The position numbers and the translations under genes were made by a program. Positions 8,374 through 15,889 of a stretch of 20,104 nucleotides of DNA are shown piece after piece. The stretch comes from a virus, in the IMG/VR virus record IMGVR_UViG_3300029258_003675, positions 1-20,104 of that record. The stretch is one strand, 5' to 3'. The notes under the pieces are model-generated. The model searched no databases. It saw only the letters and a program-made list of their open reading frames with translations, and was not told the origin of the DNA. Position 1 is the stretch's first letter. Every line of letters starts with the position of its first letter.

Positions 8374-9186
8374 AGCTTTACCACCTTCTGAGTGAACTTC
8401 TGCGGAAGGATATATGGGTTTACCGATGGAATCATAGATCTGGATATATCCAGCGGACGGTTCCTGATCTACAACATGATACTTATCATCGGCTCCTTCG
8501 CCTTCCATGACATCCATTCTGCGTACTGCAGCGTGAATATCACTTGGATTATACACCACTGAGTATTCTCTAAACAACGGGTTGTACACTTCGGCCATAC
8601 AAATGCCTTCATCATACTCCTTTCCAGGAGAATGTTCGCACTCTTCGTCGTATAGTGAGTTTCCACAGATTGAACATCTGTAATCTTTATCCGAAACTCT
8701 TGCTCCAAGAGATACAGTCAGTAGTCTCCTGGATCTGAGAGCATCGATAGCTCTTTGCCCACCAATCTCTGCGTCACTTGGTACAAAAGTAACTACTTTA
8801 CCATACCCGGATGCAGGACCTGTGAGTGTTTCAACATGTCTTCGCATGTATTTAGCGAAGATGTTTGAGCCAACTGAGAGCAGATTAGGATTCCCATCAC
8901 TGAACATCCCACCACCACCCATCTCATGATGCATGAGAAAGGGGGTGACATGGGGCCTGTAGAAACTCATAATAGAGTTATCCATGCCCTTTTCCATGTA
9001 CTTACGGTGATTGGAATTCTTCAGTCCCGTATGAAACACTTCAGAGACAACTGCAGCACCTGTGCCAAAGTTGTGTCTCTGTATAATGTCTGTTGCGATC
9101 TTGATGAGTTCATCATCTTCACGCTTTGCATACTTAGGAACATCGGCTCCCGTATCAAGGCCGTAGTTGACTATACTTAATCGCAT
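7630..9186 (-). CDS. Prohead maturation protease fused to C-terminal scaffold
   Basis: This encodes 518 residues with an AGAGGT ribosome binding site. Residues 1-225 are a prohead protease: a histidine region RPHVTPFLMHHE (H86 or H87 the likely catalytic base) and a serine in LLTVSLGARV (S159 the likely nucleophile), followed by a zinc-knuckle-like CSICG, ECEH cluster (C171, C174, C183, H185) and EYSVVYNPSD, an order I associate with SPO1-like myovirus prohead proteases. Residues from about 272 form a scaffold: a coiled-coil-prone helix (AVAELINAYEAKLKKKDE), then about 150 residues dominated by Glu, Asp, Pro, Gly, Ser and Thr, then a basic tail (KKGRTFKRMPPHGKSG and SIANAIRRNQ) suited to coat binding. 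The enzyme would cleave scaffold and coat during head maturation. The fusion and an internal start resemble the lambda C/Nu3 arrangement. Confidence 0.85.
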   Translation of the reverse strand: MRLSIVNYGLDTGADVPKYAKREDDELIKIATDIIQRHNFGTGAAVVSEVFHTGLKNSNHRKYMEKGMDNSIMSFYRPHVTPFLMHHEMGGGGMFSDGNPNLLSVGSNIFAKYMRRHVETLTGPASGYGKVVTFVPSDAEIGGQRAIDALRSRRLLTVSLGARVSDKDYRCSICGNSLYDEECEHSPGKEYDEGICMAEVYNPLFREYSVVYNPSDIHAAVRRMDVMEGEGADDKYHVVDQEPSAGYIQIYDSIGKPIYPSAEVHSEGGKAMSNNATQSSEGNDHTSVSDEAVAELINAYEAKLKKKDEIIVSLATALRNRMNENESPVEGLNLDNLMSSEGSEEPTNDDDGSSTTGNADPAGSGEPATDPATDQDEPTDDQPQDSEKPDGGEPEAPKEEPAPEEPAQGGKDTDGEPGDANPEDSAGEAGVTDSEDSEPADQSDTTDPVTEGSDEAGNNEETPSAEESSQGNAQDSTTVDLREVLLKKGRTFKRMPPHGKSGSPLGSRSIANAIRRNQ

Positions 9187-9209
9187 ACTTTTACCTCTTA
9201 ACAGTGACT

Positions 9210-9239
9210 ATTGTACACTCATTCGTGCTCACCATACAA
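9210..9239 (-). promoter_or_regulatory. Candidate promoter upstream of protease/scaffold gene
   Basis: In the 63-base gap before the protease gene, the minus strand carries TTGTAT (9239-9234), an 18-base spacer and TACAAT (9215-9210). The ten bases GTGTACAATA are shared with the promoter region at 18805-18814. The -35 is weak. If real, it would give head genes their own transcription start inside the long structural block. Confidence 0.3.
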
Positions 9240-9249
9240 CGGGTTTGCC

Positions 9250-9687
9250 TTAGACAACCCTTTGCAGCAGCAGAATAAGTGCAGAATCGAGGTCTTCATC
9301 GTGTAAATACCCCAATATAGAAGCCACCTTAGTCTTACTCATGCGCAGTTTCTCACATGCAGTCACGAATGAAGACACTACTTCTTCATAACACAATGCA
9401 TTCTCATCGAACATTGAAACCGATTCCATGAGTATATCCATTGCCTCGAAGTCTTTCTTCTTGGCACCCGGTCCACTCTTGAAACAGTTCAGACTTCGTG
9501 CCTTGCGATAGAGGCACGCTCTTATCTTAGCCTTACTACCTGGGCCCTTATAACGACCGAGCAACGATAGTCCTGCCTTTACGTGTTTGCAATCATGGGC
9601 CGGGAAAGATCTTTCGGGGCCACAGAATGACTTTGAAGAGAGTTTCTTCCTTTGCTTAGTAGTTAACTTAGCATCATTCGTGCTCAT
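9250..9687 (-). CDS. Small basic phage head-module protein with FxxPERxxPxHDxxH motif
   Basis: This encodes 145 residues; the portal stop TAG runs directly into its GGGGGT ribosome binding site. Residues 9-64 are Lys/Arg-rich and carry KQRKKLSSKSFCGPERSFPA followed by HDCKHVKAGLSLLGRYKG and KIRACLYRKARSL. This matches a short motif found in many phage proteins next to portal or protease domains, roughly 'lp..aFa.Per.yPi.d..HarnAl.r......kar.r..v..k'. The second half (80-145) is an independent helical domain ending DEDLDSALILLLQRVV. The motif is recognisable but its biochemical function is not known to me. Placed between portal and protease, it is likely an assembly or internal head factor. 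The four cysteines and three basic clusters would suit metal or nucleic acid contacts, which is speculation. Confidence 0.65.
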   Translation of the reverse strand: MSTNDAKLTTKQRKKLSSKSFCGPERSFPAHDCKHVKAGLSLLGRYKGPGSKAKIRACLYRKARSLNCFKSGPGAKKKDFEAMDILMESVSMFDENALCYEEVVSSFVTACEKLRMSKTKVASILGYLHDEDLDSALILLLQRVV

Positions 9688-9696
9688 TCGTACCCC

Positions 9697-11286
9697 CTAA
9701 TTCTTCCTCGATCCTGGTCCTGCCTTTGTACCGTGCTGGTTGGCAGGTTGATTCTGTGACTTAGTCTTCCTGGAAGTACTTGAAGCACTATCTGCAGCAC
9801 CTTCAGCATCCGATACACCAGCTTCCTTGAGAGGAATCTGTACCATATTGACAAAGAGTTCGTCTTCATCGGAGTCTGTAAGCGGAGGCATCTTGAGTAT
9901 TCTGCGGGCTTCATGGTGTGTAATGAGATTGCCTTGCCACAGATTGATTACGTCATTGTGACGTGCAATCTGTTTCTCCAGCCTCATTTCGTTGAACTCA
10001 AGGCGGATCTTCAGCTCTCCATAGCTATCAAACAGATCTGTCTCTTGAAGAGGCGTATCTGCTTTCACAAGGAGATCAGGAATAAGATTGTAATTGATAG
10101 GATTACAGATAGCTGTTGCGAGATATGTACAGTGATCAGCCAGAGCATCATCGATACTCTCTGCTGTATTCCTGTTGGCAGTATCTCCCTCACCGACAGA
10201 TATGGGGGAACTTCCTGATCCTATGAGCACTCTGTACTTGAAGTGTTCAAGGTAGGGAATCAGATTGGTAACACCTTTCTGAAGATTAACTACATCGATA
10301 TTGGTACGATGGTCAGTAGTAATCATCCCATTAGGAGCCATATCTACCAGCTGAGCATTCACTCCCCGTACCTCATCCGGGCTGGCTGGAAGCTCGTCAG
10401 TGCCAACTCGTGCGTGGAGTAGGGGTGATCCAAACTGAAAGGCAAGAAGCTCTACAGTTTCTTCTATAGAACGTAGCGTAAGAATGTCATCAAGCATCTG
10501 AAAGCAGGGAGGCTCCGGGAAGAAATCATCGCCTGGATCTGACATGTAAGCGATCATGAGATCCTCGACAGGGATTCCGTGGAACTGTCTATTTCCAGAG
10601 GATTGACGCTGTAAAGCCTGTGCTACAAAGCTTGCCGTACCGTCCTGTATTCCTATCAAACGGCCTTTGTCGTTCACGTAAAACATTACACGATGTGGCA
10701 TGATGATACGCAGCCGGGTTATGCGTTTCTTCCTTTTGTCATCAATAGCCATATCGTCCTGCACTCGTTCACGTACTTTGTGAACAATGAGGATGCCATA
10801 CTTGAGAAGACTAAGTGCTGCTGAGTAAATGAACTGATCGAGCGGCATACCGCTATCCATTTGGATCCGGGCACACTCGGTCTTTACCATACCCAACAGC
10901 TCTATATCATCAGATGAGAACCCATACCCGTTACGAAGCATGGTTTCTACCTGGCGAATGAGCGAACGTGAGAAGTATGATTCTTTGTTCCAGAAGGCAT
11001 CAAGGCGGTCATATTGATAAGGTGATCTTACCATTGTCATGTTCATATAAGTCTTACGGGTTGCTTTCCGTCTTTCCCTCATATAACGTGACAGTTTACG
11101 ACCACGAGGCCTGTCATTTGCAAAGAGTTCATTCTTCATTACCACGGGAGCAAACTCTTCTGAGGAGAATCCCTCATCGAATACACGATCCATAACAGCA
11201 GGTACAGTTTCCTGCACCGCTCCATCATATAGATTGCTCACGAGGCGCTGTGTGCGTCTCTGACGTATATTATCCAATACTCTCAT
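9697..11286 (-). CDS. Portal protein
   Basis: This encodes 529 residues; the start lies inside the end of the upstream gene (17-base overlap), with AAGGAA six bases before the ATG. The middle has portal hallmarks: a strand pair RLRIIMPHRVMFYVNDKGRL (190-210, in two halves), the segment IPVEDLMIAYMSDPGDDFFP (238-257) leading into a long helix from LDDILTLRSIEETVELLAF, and the SGSSPISVGEGDTANRNTAE region (358-376) that corresponds to the 'g...nRatAe' motif of many portals. The C-terminus (470-529) is polar and low complexity. Twelve copies form the ring at one vertex through which the terminase pumps DNA. The position after the terminase gene, with one protein between, supports the call. Confidence 0.85.
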   Translation of the reverse strand: MRVLDNIRQRRTQRLVSNLYDGAVQETVPAVMDRVFDEGFSSEEFAPVVMKNELFANDRPRGRKLSRYMRERRKATRKTYMNMTMVRSPYQYDRLDAFWNKESYFSRSLIRQVETMLRNGYGFSSDDIELLGMVKTECARIQMDSGMPLDQFIYSAALSLLKYGILIVHKVRERVQDDMAIDDKRKKRITRLRIIMPHRVMFYVNDKGRLIGIQDGTASFVAQALQRQSSGNRQFHGIPVEDLMIAYMSDPGDDFFPEPPCFQMLDDILTLRSIEETVELLAFQFGSPLLHARVGTDELPASPDEVRGVNAQLVDMAPNGMITTDHRTNIDVVNLQKGVTNLIPYLEHFKYRVLIGSGSSPISVGEGDTANRNTAESIDDALADHCTYLATAICNPINYNLIPDLLVKADTPLQETDLFDSYGELKIRLEFNEMRLEKQIARHNDVINLWQGNLITHHEARRILKMPPLTDSDEDELFVNMVQIPLKEAGVSDAEGAADSASSTSRKTKSQNQPANQHGTKAGPGSRKN

Positions 11287-13786
11287 CTGTTGTTCCTTCG
11301 CCCCTTAGTATATCAAAGATGTACCGCATAGACTCCTGGATTTCACTAACACTGGTTCCAGTCATCTCTTCCATGAGAGTTACGAACTGTCCCATGTTGA
11401 TAATCTCCCCAGTCTCGGGATCTACGAAGGCCTCTACGGATAAACTTGGGGCGTTTATAGCATTATTCACGATCTCCATCGCAGCACTGCCGAACTCGCC
11501 AAACTGCTGGGCAATGCTTCCCTGCATATTGTCTATTTCAGCCTGTTCCTCTGGGGAGAATGTGTTTGATTCTGCCAGCAATGGTTCACTGTACTCATCA
11601 AACCTTCTGAGATTCTCTGGACTTCCGGCAAGATTCACGAGGTTCTGTACACTAGTGTACTCGTTCCTGACCTCCTGCTGTACGATCTGATTGACAAGAT
11701 CTTCAGGATCGTAACAGTCTCTCAGATTGAGAAGAAGATCGATGATACCACCAAGTAGTTTGGAGAGTGCTTCAAGTGACTTAAGTCTCATCCTTGAAAG
11801 CATGATATCGTTGAGGAGCACCACGTCTGGAAGCGTGAAGTCCAGAACACTCATAATCTGATTAATGATGCCCCATTTGAGATTACCCAGCAGACACAGG
11901 AGAAACTTCAGGAACTTATCAAACCCGAAACATTCATTGTTGATCATGTGTCTGATCTCAGGTATTGATTGTAAACCTGCGAGAATCTGGTCCAGAGGAC
12001 CGAACAGGATGTCCAGGAACTCTGAAAGCCCGTTGGCGATTGTTACCTTGATCATCTCCCACATTTCACCCAGTGGAAGCGTAAGACCTGCCAGGAAGAT
12101 CTGCCTCTGCATCTTTCTAATGAAGATATCAACGATCTGTTTGAGTACCTGAAGAAGCTTGATAAACTGCTGGAGATCTTCGTTCGCCCTGAGTTCACGA
12201 GCCCATGTGACATGTAGTTCGTTGCGTACGGCATCTCCATCTGTCTGATCAGGACACCAATGTCCTTTCAATATGAGAGAACGCCACACTGATGCTATCG
12301 CTACTATAAGATAGATGAAACAGCATAACTGCTTTGAGGATCCCCATTTGGCAAGGTTTGCTACTATAGATACTGTTCTATCAGCAAATCCTATTATCTC
12401 TGCGAGTACATTATCGATCTGTTCGAGGAACTTGAAATATGAGTTGCCTACAAGAGGATTCCCATTATTAGTAGGAAGGAACCTTCCAGCGGCATCATTT
12501 ACTGCACTGACGAGCCTCTCTTCGGGGCTTCTCTGGTCTTCATCCTGCATTCCAAAGCAGTCCCATGGGGCAGATGGTACACCGGTATATCGGTACTTTC
12601 GATTGTTCTTGATCGCACTCGATACTTCCTCAGTCATTACAATCCCTGCGTCAGCTGCTTCAATACTTCTGGACAGGGGCTTGATATTCTCACCACTGCT
12701 CCCCATAGTACCGGTGATAGATGGACGTGATTCAAGATACCTGGCTACTTCTTGAGCAGCAACACGTTCAAACTCAGTTGGCTCAATGGAGTCATTATCA
12801 GCATTGCTGTAGCTGCAGATTGTACGGACCCCTGCATATTCTGGGTCTAGTTCTCCCCGTATCCACTTATCAAAGCAAGTGCTCTGCAGGAATGCGAATG
12901 AGTTCTCCATGTTGGGCCCAAAGAAGATCGGCTCCATAACACAGCAGTTCACCTGCTTGAAGTCCACCTTTCTCCACTGTTCAGTATCACACCCAGGTGG
13001 TGCTGTTGATTTCTTTCGGCATCTATATCCAACAATTGCAAGCAGGTCACTCTCTACCTTATTGAGATATCCCGCCACCCAGGTACCAGCCGGCCATTCG
13101 AACCCAAAGCTTTTACCAACAGGACTTGGTACTCTGAACTTCCATCCAAGCTTAAGCTTCCCCATGAAGAAGCCACAGGTCCAGCCAACTGTATAATGTA
13201 CTGCAATGACATGTGCCATCTTCAGTACAATTCCCAGGAGTTTCAGTCCATACAGTACCTGTTTCAGATATGATGCATTCTGCAGTTTATTGGTCACCGC
13301 TCCTTTCAGAGCTTCTGAATTCATGTTTCGTGTTGCATCAAGGTATGGTTGTTCCTGTGCCCGTGGCGCATATGCCCCGGCAACCCGGAATATACATCGT
13401 GCTACATTAACAGGAAGAGTGTATACAGGGTCAGTCTTGGGAAGAGGTTCTCCCGCTGGATCAGTAAAATGTATATCAGTAATATCTGTGATAAGTCTCA
13501 GGACATGCAGTGGCGCATCCCCAACGTAGAGATCAAGGTCTTCTATGGTCTTATCAAGCAGGAATCCCGCCCGCTCCTTGATCTTAAGTGCAATATCCCT
13601 GTAGTTGGCAAACCTATCAAGGAATGCACTGAATGGATCCGGTACATCCTCTACTGGAATCTTCAGAAGATCCGAGAGAGATGAACGATATGCCCTGGCT
13701 TCGGTAAGCGCATCGGGAATGTTTTCTCGTAATCTCTCTGGTGCCGGTATATCCGGTCTATAGAATAGTTCGTCTCTTTCCGCCAT
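11270..13786 (-). CDS. Large phage protein between terminase and portal, function unknown
   Basis: This encodes 838 residues. It overlaps the terminase end by 29 bases and the portal start by 17, so it is translated as part of the packaging/portal cassette. I do not recognise a family. Residues 1-170 are mixed and soluble-looking. Residues 171-210 hold a hydrophobic helix pair (VLYGLKLLGIVLKMAHVIAV and following). A cysteine cluster lies at C256, C266, C281, C282, C304 and C324. A clear membrane-type segment, QLCCFIYLIVAIASVW, is at 486-501. Residues 540-690 are strongly amphipathic helices (FIKLLQVLKQIVDIFI, FLKFLLCLLGNLKWGI, LLGGIIDLLLNLRD). The acidic C-terminus contains DPETGEIINMGQFV. 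Candidate roles are an internal or ejected virion protein that crosses the host membrane, or a portal-associated factor. The hydrophobic content argues against a simple terminase accessory protein. Confidence 0.7.
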   Translation of the reverse strand: MAERDELFYRPDIPAPERLRENIPDALTEARAYRSSLSDLLKIPVEDVPDPFSAFLDRFANYRDIALKIKERAGFLLDKTIEDLDLYVGDAPLHVLRLITDITDIHFTDPAGEPLPKTDPVYTLPVNVARCIFRVAGAYAPRAQEQPYLDATRNMNSEALKGAVTNKLQNASYLKQVLYGLKLLGIVLKMAHVIAVHYTVGWTCGFFMGKLKLGWKFRVPSPVGKSFGFEWPAGTWVAGYLNKVESDLLAIVGYRCRKKSTAPPGCDTEQWRKVDFKQVNCCVMEPIFFGPNMENSFAFLQSTCFDKWIRGELDPEYAGVRTICSYSNADNDSIEPTEFERVAAQEVARYLESRPSITGTMGSSGENIKPLSRSIEAADAGIVMTEEVSSAIKNNRKYRYTGVPSAPWDCFGMQDEDQRSPEERLVSAVNDAAGRFLPTNNGNPLVGNSYFKFLEQIDNVLAEIIGFADRTVSIVANLAKWGSSKQLCCFIYLIVAIASVWRSLILKGHWCPDQTDGDAVRNELHVTWARELRANEDLQQFIKLLQVLKQIVDIFIRKMQRQIFLAGLTLPLGEMWEMIKVTIANGLSEFLDILFGPLDQILAGLQSIPEIRHMINNECFGFDKFLKFLLCLLGNLKWGIINQIMSVLDFTLPDVVLLNDIMLSRMRLKSLEALSKLLGGIIDLLLNLRDCYDPEDLVNQIVQQEVRNEYTSVQNLVNLAGSPENLRRFDEYSEPLLAESNTFSPEEQAEIDNMQGSIAQQFGEFGSAAMEIVNNAINAPSLSVEAFVDPETGEIINMGQFVTLMEEMTGTSVSEIQESMRYIFDILRGEGTTDESIG

Positions 13787-15476
13787 ACATTAACCCCGCT
13801 GTTCGTCCTCCGCTGGTACTTCTTGCACCAAAGGTACCGGTTGCCACTCTTGGCGCATCAAACCCGGATTGTGCCCTACGTGGTGCTTTGACTACTTCCA
13901 TCAGGCTCCCGGAACTAAGACTTTCATGGGCTGCATAGTTGTGATTCACTTTACCAGCATGAAGATCATATCCATGTATACAGAACTGGAGCGCTGATAG
14001 ACTGTGGGTATTCTCCGAATAGTCAAAACCACTTTCTCTGTGGTGTTTCTTCCTCCTGAAGTTTCTCAGTTCCTTGACGAGTCCTTCCCGGTATTGATCT
14101 TCCTCTTTGGGAAGAATAAGGTCTTGTTCCAGATACTTCGCCACAAGGCCTACTATCTTTGTCTTGGTGCGGACAGTGACCACACTTCTGCGCCGTGCCC
14201 CGGATTCAGGAGAAGTATATTCTATCACCATCTTCTCCTTCTTGACAGAATCTACAATGTTCAGCATCTTGTTGGGATCCCCACCATGGTTGGGAAGCTG
14301 CTGTTGCATGAGTTCTATCTGTGTCTCTCCGTATCCCGCATCTACTGATATCATATGGTACTGACACTCATCATAGAGTTCCAGGATACGACCGACCGCT
14401 GCTGTTTGAGTATATTCTTCATACGCAATGATTTCATGTCGGGTAAGCCACGGTTTCCCGTACATTACACAGACTTCAACCAAACGCACGCCATGTTGTG
14501 GATTGTTCCAGTCCACACCAAGGAACTTGGTACCTCTCTCGTACTCCAGTGTGTTACGCATATCTTCCATGGTAACATACTTGCCGGCAATACGGCTGCG
14601 CTGTACTGCCTCGTCTATGATCTCTTTCTTATAGACTGCACCTACTGCTTCAGTCCATTCGGCAAGGACCTCAAGCTTCCAGGTAACTTCATCATGGATA
14701 AGATCACGAAGACGTTCTTCTATCTCCTTCCAGTTCTTCTCAAGAGTGGAGGGAAGGTGATATTCTGATCCAAACTTGTTCTTTGGATCTGCACACCTGT
14801 CACAGAAGTTCCTGAACCAGGTACCCTCAAGACCACTCGGGGTCGATGATGCCCAGATAGGAATATTTGGATTACCCTTTACAATACCTTCTATAACCGG
14901 CCATGCTCGTACCGGGAGGTATTCCGCTTCATCAATATAGATATGGGTAGCTGCCTGGCCCCTGGCTTTATCAGGCTTCTGAGCCATGAAGAAGAATCGT
15001 ATGACTGAACCAGTACTGACCTTAATCTCGTAATCGTACTCTGGTTCAAGAGAACTCTTCACTCTCTTCTTAGTTCCCATACTGAATGAATTACGAAGAT
15101 GAGATCCACGCAGGAGATTGGTCATAATCTCTAACATACGGTTCATGTTCTTCTTCTCAGGAACAAACACCAGGATAACCGAGTTTGAAGTAGTCCCGCT
15201 GGTATGCATGATATCCACACACATATGGACGGTCTTGCCCTGCTGACGACCGACTCGAGCAGCCCGGTTGAGTGCCGGGTCCCTCAGTATATTCATGAAC
15301 TGGTCTTTACATGCGAACTTAGTCTTCCCATGATCGGGATCATAGAGATTGGTTTCAGCCCACAAGACCGGGTCAGCTGCTTCCTTGAGCAACTGTAATT
15401 CTTCGTCAGTGGCGCCTTCTTTACGTAACAAATCAAAGTGTGCTTCGGTAAACTGCCGCTTAAGCTGTGTTTCCAT
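13758..15476 (-). CDS. terL: Terminase large subunit (packaging ATPase and nuclease)
   Basis: This encodes 572 residues; AGGAG five bases before the ATG supports the start. The ATPase domain shows a Walker A variant ARVGRQQGKT (73-82), Walker B IYIDE (179-183) with catalytic Glu183, and a coupling motif SSTPSG (210-215). The RNase H-like nuclease domain shows GVDWN (Asp322) and SVDAGYG (Asp379). The third acidic position falls in DYSENTHSLSAL (485-496), where the usual Asp-Ala is replaced by Ser-Ala, so Asp485 or Glu488 may serve. The C-terminal 60 residues are Gly/Arg/Ser-rich and probably flexible. It docks on the portal, drives DNA into the prohead and cuts the concatemer. It is the first gene of the minus-strand structural block, read from the divergent region at 15477-15550. 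Confidence 0.95.
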   Translation of the reverse strand: METQLKRQFTEAHFDLLRKEGATDEELQLLKEAADPVLWAETNLYDPDHGKTKFACKDQFMNILRDPALNRAARVGRQQGKTVHMCVDIMHTSGTTSNSVILVFVPEKKNMNRMLEIMTNLLRGSHLRNSFSMGTKKRVKSSLEPEYDYEIKVSTGSVIRFFFMAQKPDKARGQAATHIYIDEAEYLPVRAWPVIEGIVKGNPNIPIWASSTPSGLEGTWFRNFCDRCADPKNKFGSEYHLPSTLEKNWKEIEERLRDLIHDEVTWKLEVLAEWTEAVGAVYKKEIIDEAVQRSRIAGKYVTMEDMRNTLEYERGTKFLGVDWNNPQHGVRLVEVCVMYGKPWLTRHEIIAYEEYTQTAAVGRILELYDECQYHMISVDAGYGETQIELMQQQLPNHGGDPNKMLNIVDSVKKEKMVIEYTSPESGARRRSVVTVRTKTKIVGLVAKYLEQDLILPKEEDQYREGLVKELRNFRRKKHHRESGFDYSENTHSLSALQFCIHGYDLHAGKVNHNYAAHESLSSGSLMEVVKAPRRAQSGFDAPRVATGTFGARSTSGGRTAGLMYGGKRRTIL

Positions 15477-15504
15477 ACAGACTCCTGCTGGTAATCTCGT
15501 CCCA

Positions 15505-15524
15505 TATATTGTAGAATATAGACA
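15505..15524. promoter_or_regulatory. Divergent regulatory region core between terminase and plus-strand virion genes
   Basis: The 74-base gap between the terminase start and the gene at 15551 contains an AT-rich core. Read on the minus strand it is TGTCTATATTCTA followed directly by CAATATA; read on the plus strand it contains TAGAAT (15512-15517), a -10-like box 33 bases before the ATG. The minus strand offers TACAAT (15515-15510) as a -10 for the terminase gene. Neither direction has a good -35 box, so an activator or a phage-specific factor may be needed. The same elements recur at 18786-18816. Confidence 0.5.
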
Positions 15525-15550
15525 GGGTAAAAGACCACACAGGAGGCATA

Positions 15551-15889
15551 ATGCGCAATTTCAGTAGATTCATGGGACGTTTTGGCACTACCAGACGCAA
15601 TCCAAACATCTTTGGTATGGCTGGGAAGCTTAAAGATGCAGCCACAGAGAACATTGCGCTGGCTGGCGGGAAGAGTAAATACTTCAGAAGGCTTGGTACC
15701 GTCGCCGGAACCACTGCTCTTGGTATTGCAGGTGGTGGGCTATATACGGCACATCGATTCAGAGAAGGACTTACCCACGGAATGTATCCTGGCAGTGTAA
15801 TGCCCATGGAATCAGGGAGATTCGGGATTCGTACCAACAATACTCCGGCAGGTCTCAGCGGAGTACGATTTAACTTCAGGAGAAGATAA
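15551..15889 (+). CDS. Small basic Gly/Arg-rich phage protein with one hydrophobic segment
   Basis: This encodes 112 residues; AGGAGG four bases before the ATG supports the start, and the stop overlaps the next ATG (TAATG), coupling it to the 490-residue protein. The N-terminus is Arg/Phe/Gly-rich (RNFSRFMGRFGTTRRN). Residues 48-66 (LGTVAGTTALGIAGGGLYT) could form a short Gly-rich membrane helix. The C-terminus ends FNFRRR. There are almost no acidic residues. I do not recognise a family. The coupling, composition and position next to the structural block suggest a virion or internal protein partnering the downstream product; a small holin-like role is less likely because there is only one weak helix and no lysis gene nearby. 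Confidence 0.65.
   Translation: MRNFSRFMGRFGTTRRNPNIFGMAGKLKDAATENIALAGGKSKYFRRLGTVAGTTALGIAGGGLYTAHRFREGLTHGMYPGSVMPMESGRFGIRTNNTPAGLSGVRFNFRRR

Noticed and set aside
9241-9260. Hairpin GGGTT...AACCC after the 145-residue gene as a terminator
   Set aside because: Only five pairs, a ten-base loop with mismatches, and no T-run follow; it also overlaps the stop codon.
11250-11690. Open frame of 146 codons on the plus strand opposite the 838-residue gene
   Set aside because: It lies antisense over two well-supported genes, and its composition (Ser/Leu/Pro/Ile-rich) is what the complement of a charged helical protein gives.
15460-15840. Minus-strand frame of 126 codons upstream of terminase
   Set aside because: It overlaps the divergent regulatory core and the well-supported 112-residue gene, with no ribosome binding site at its start.
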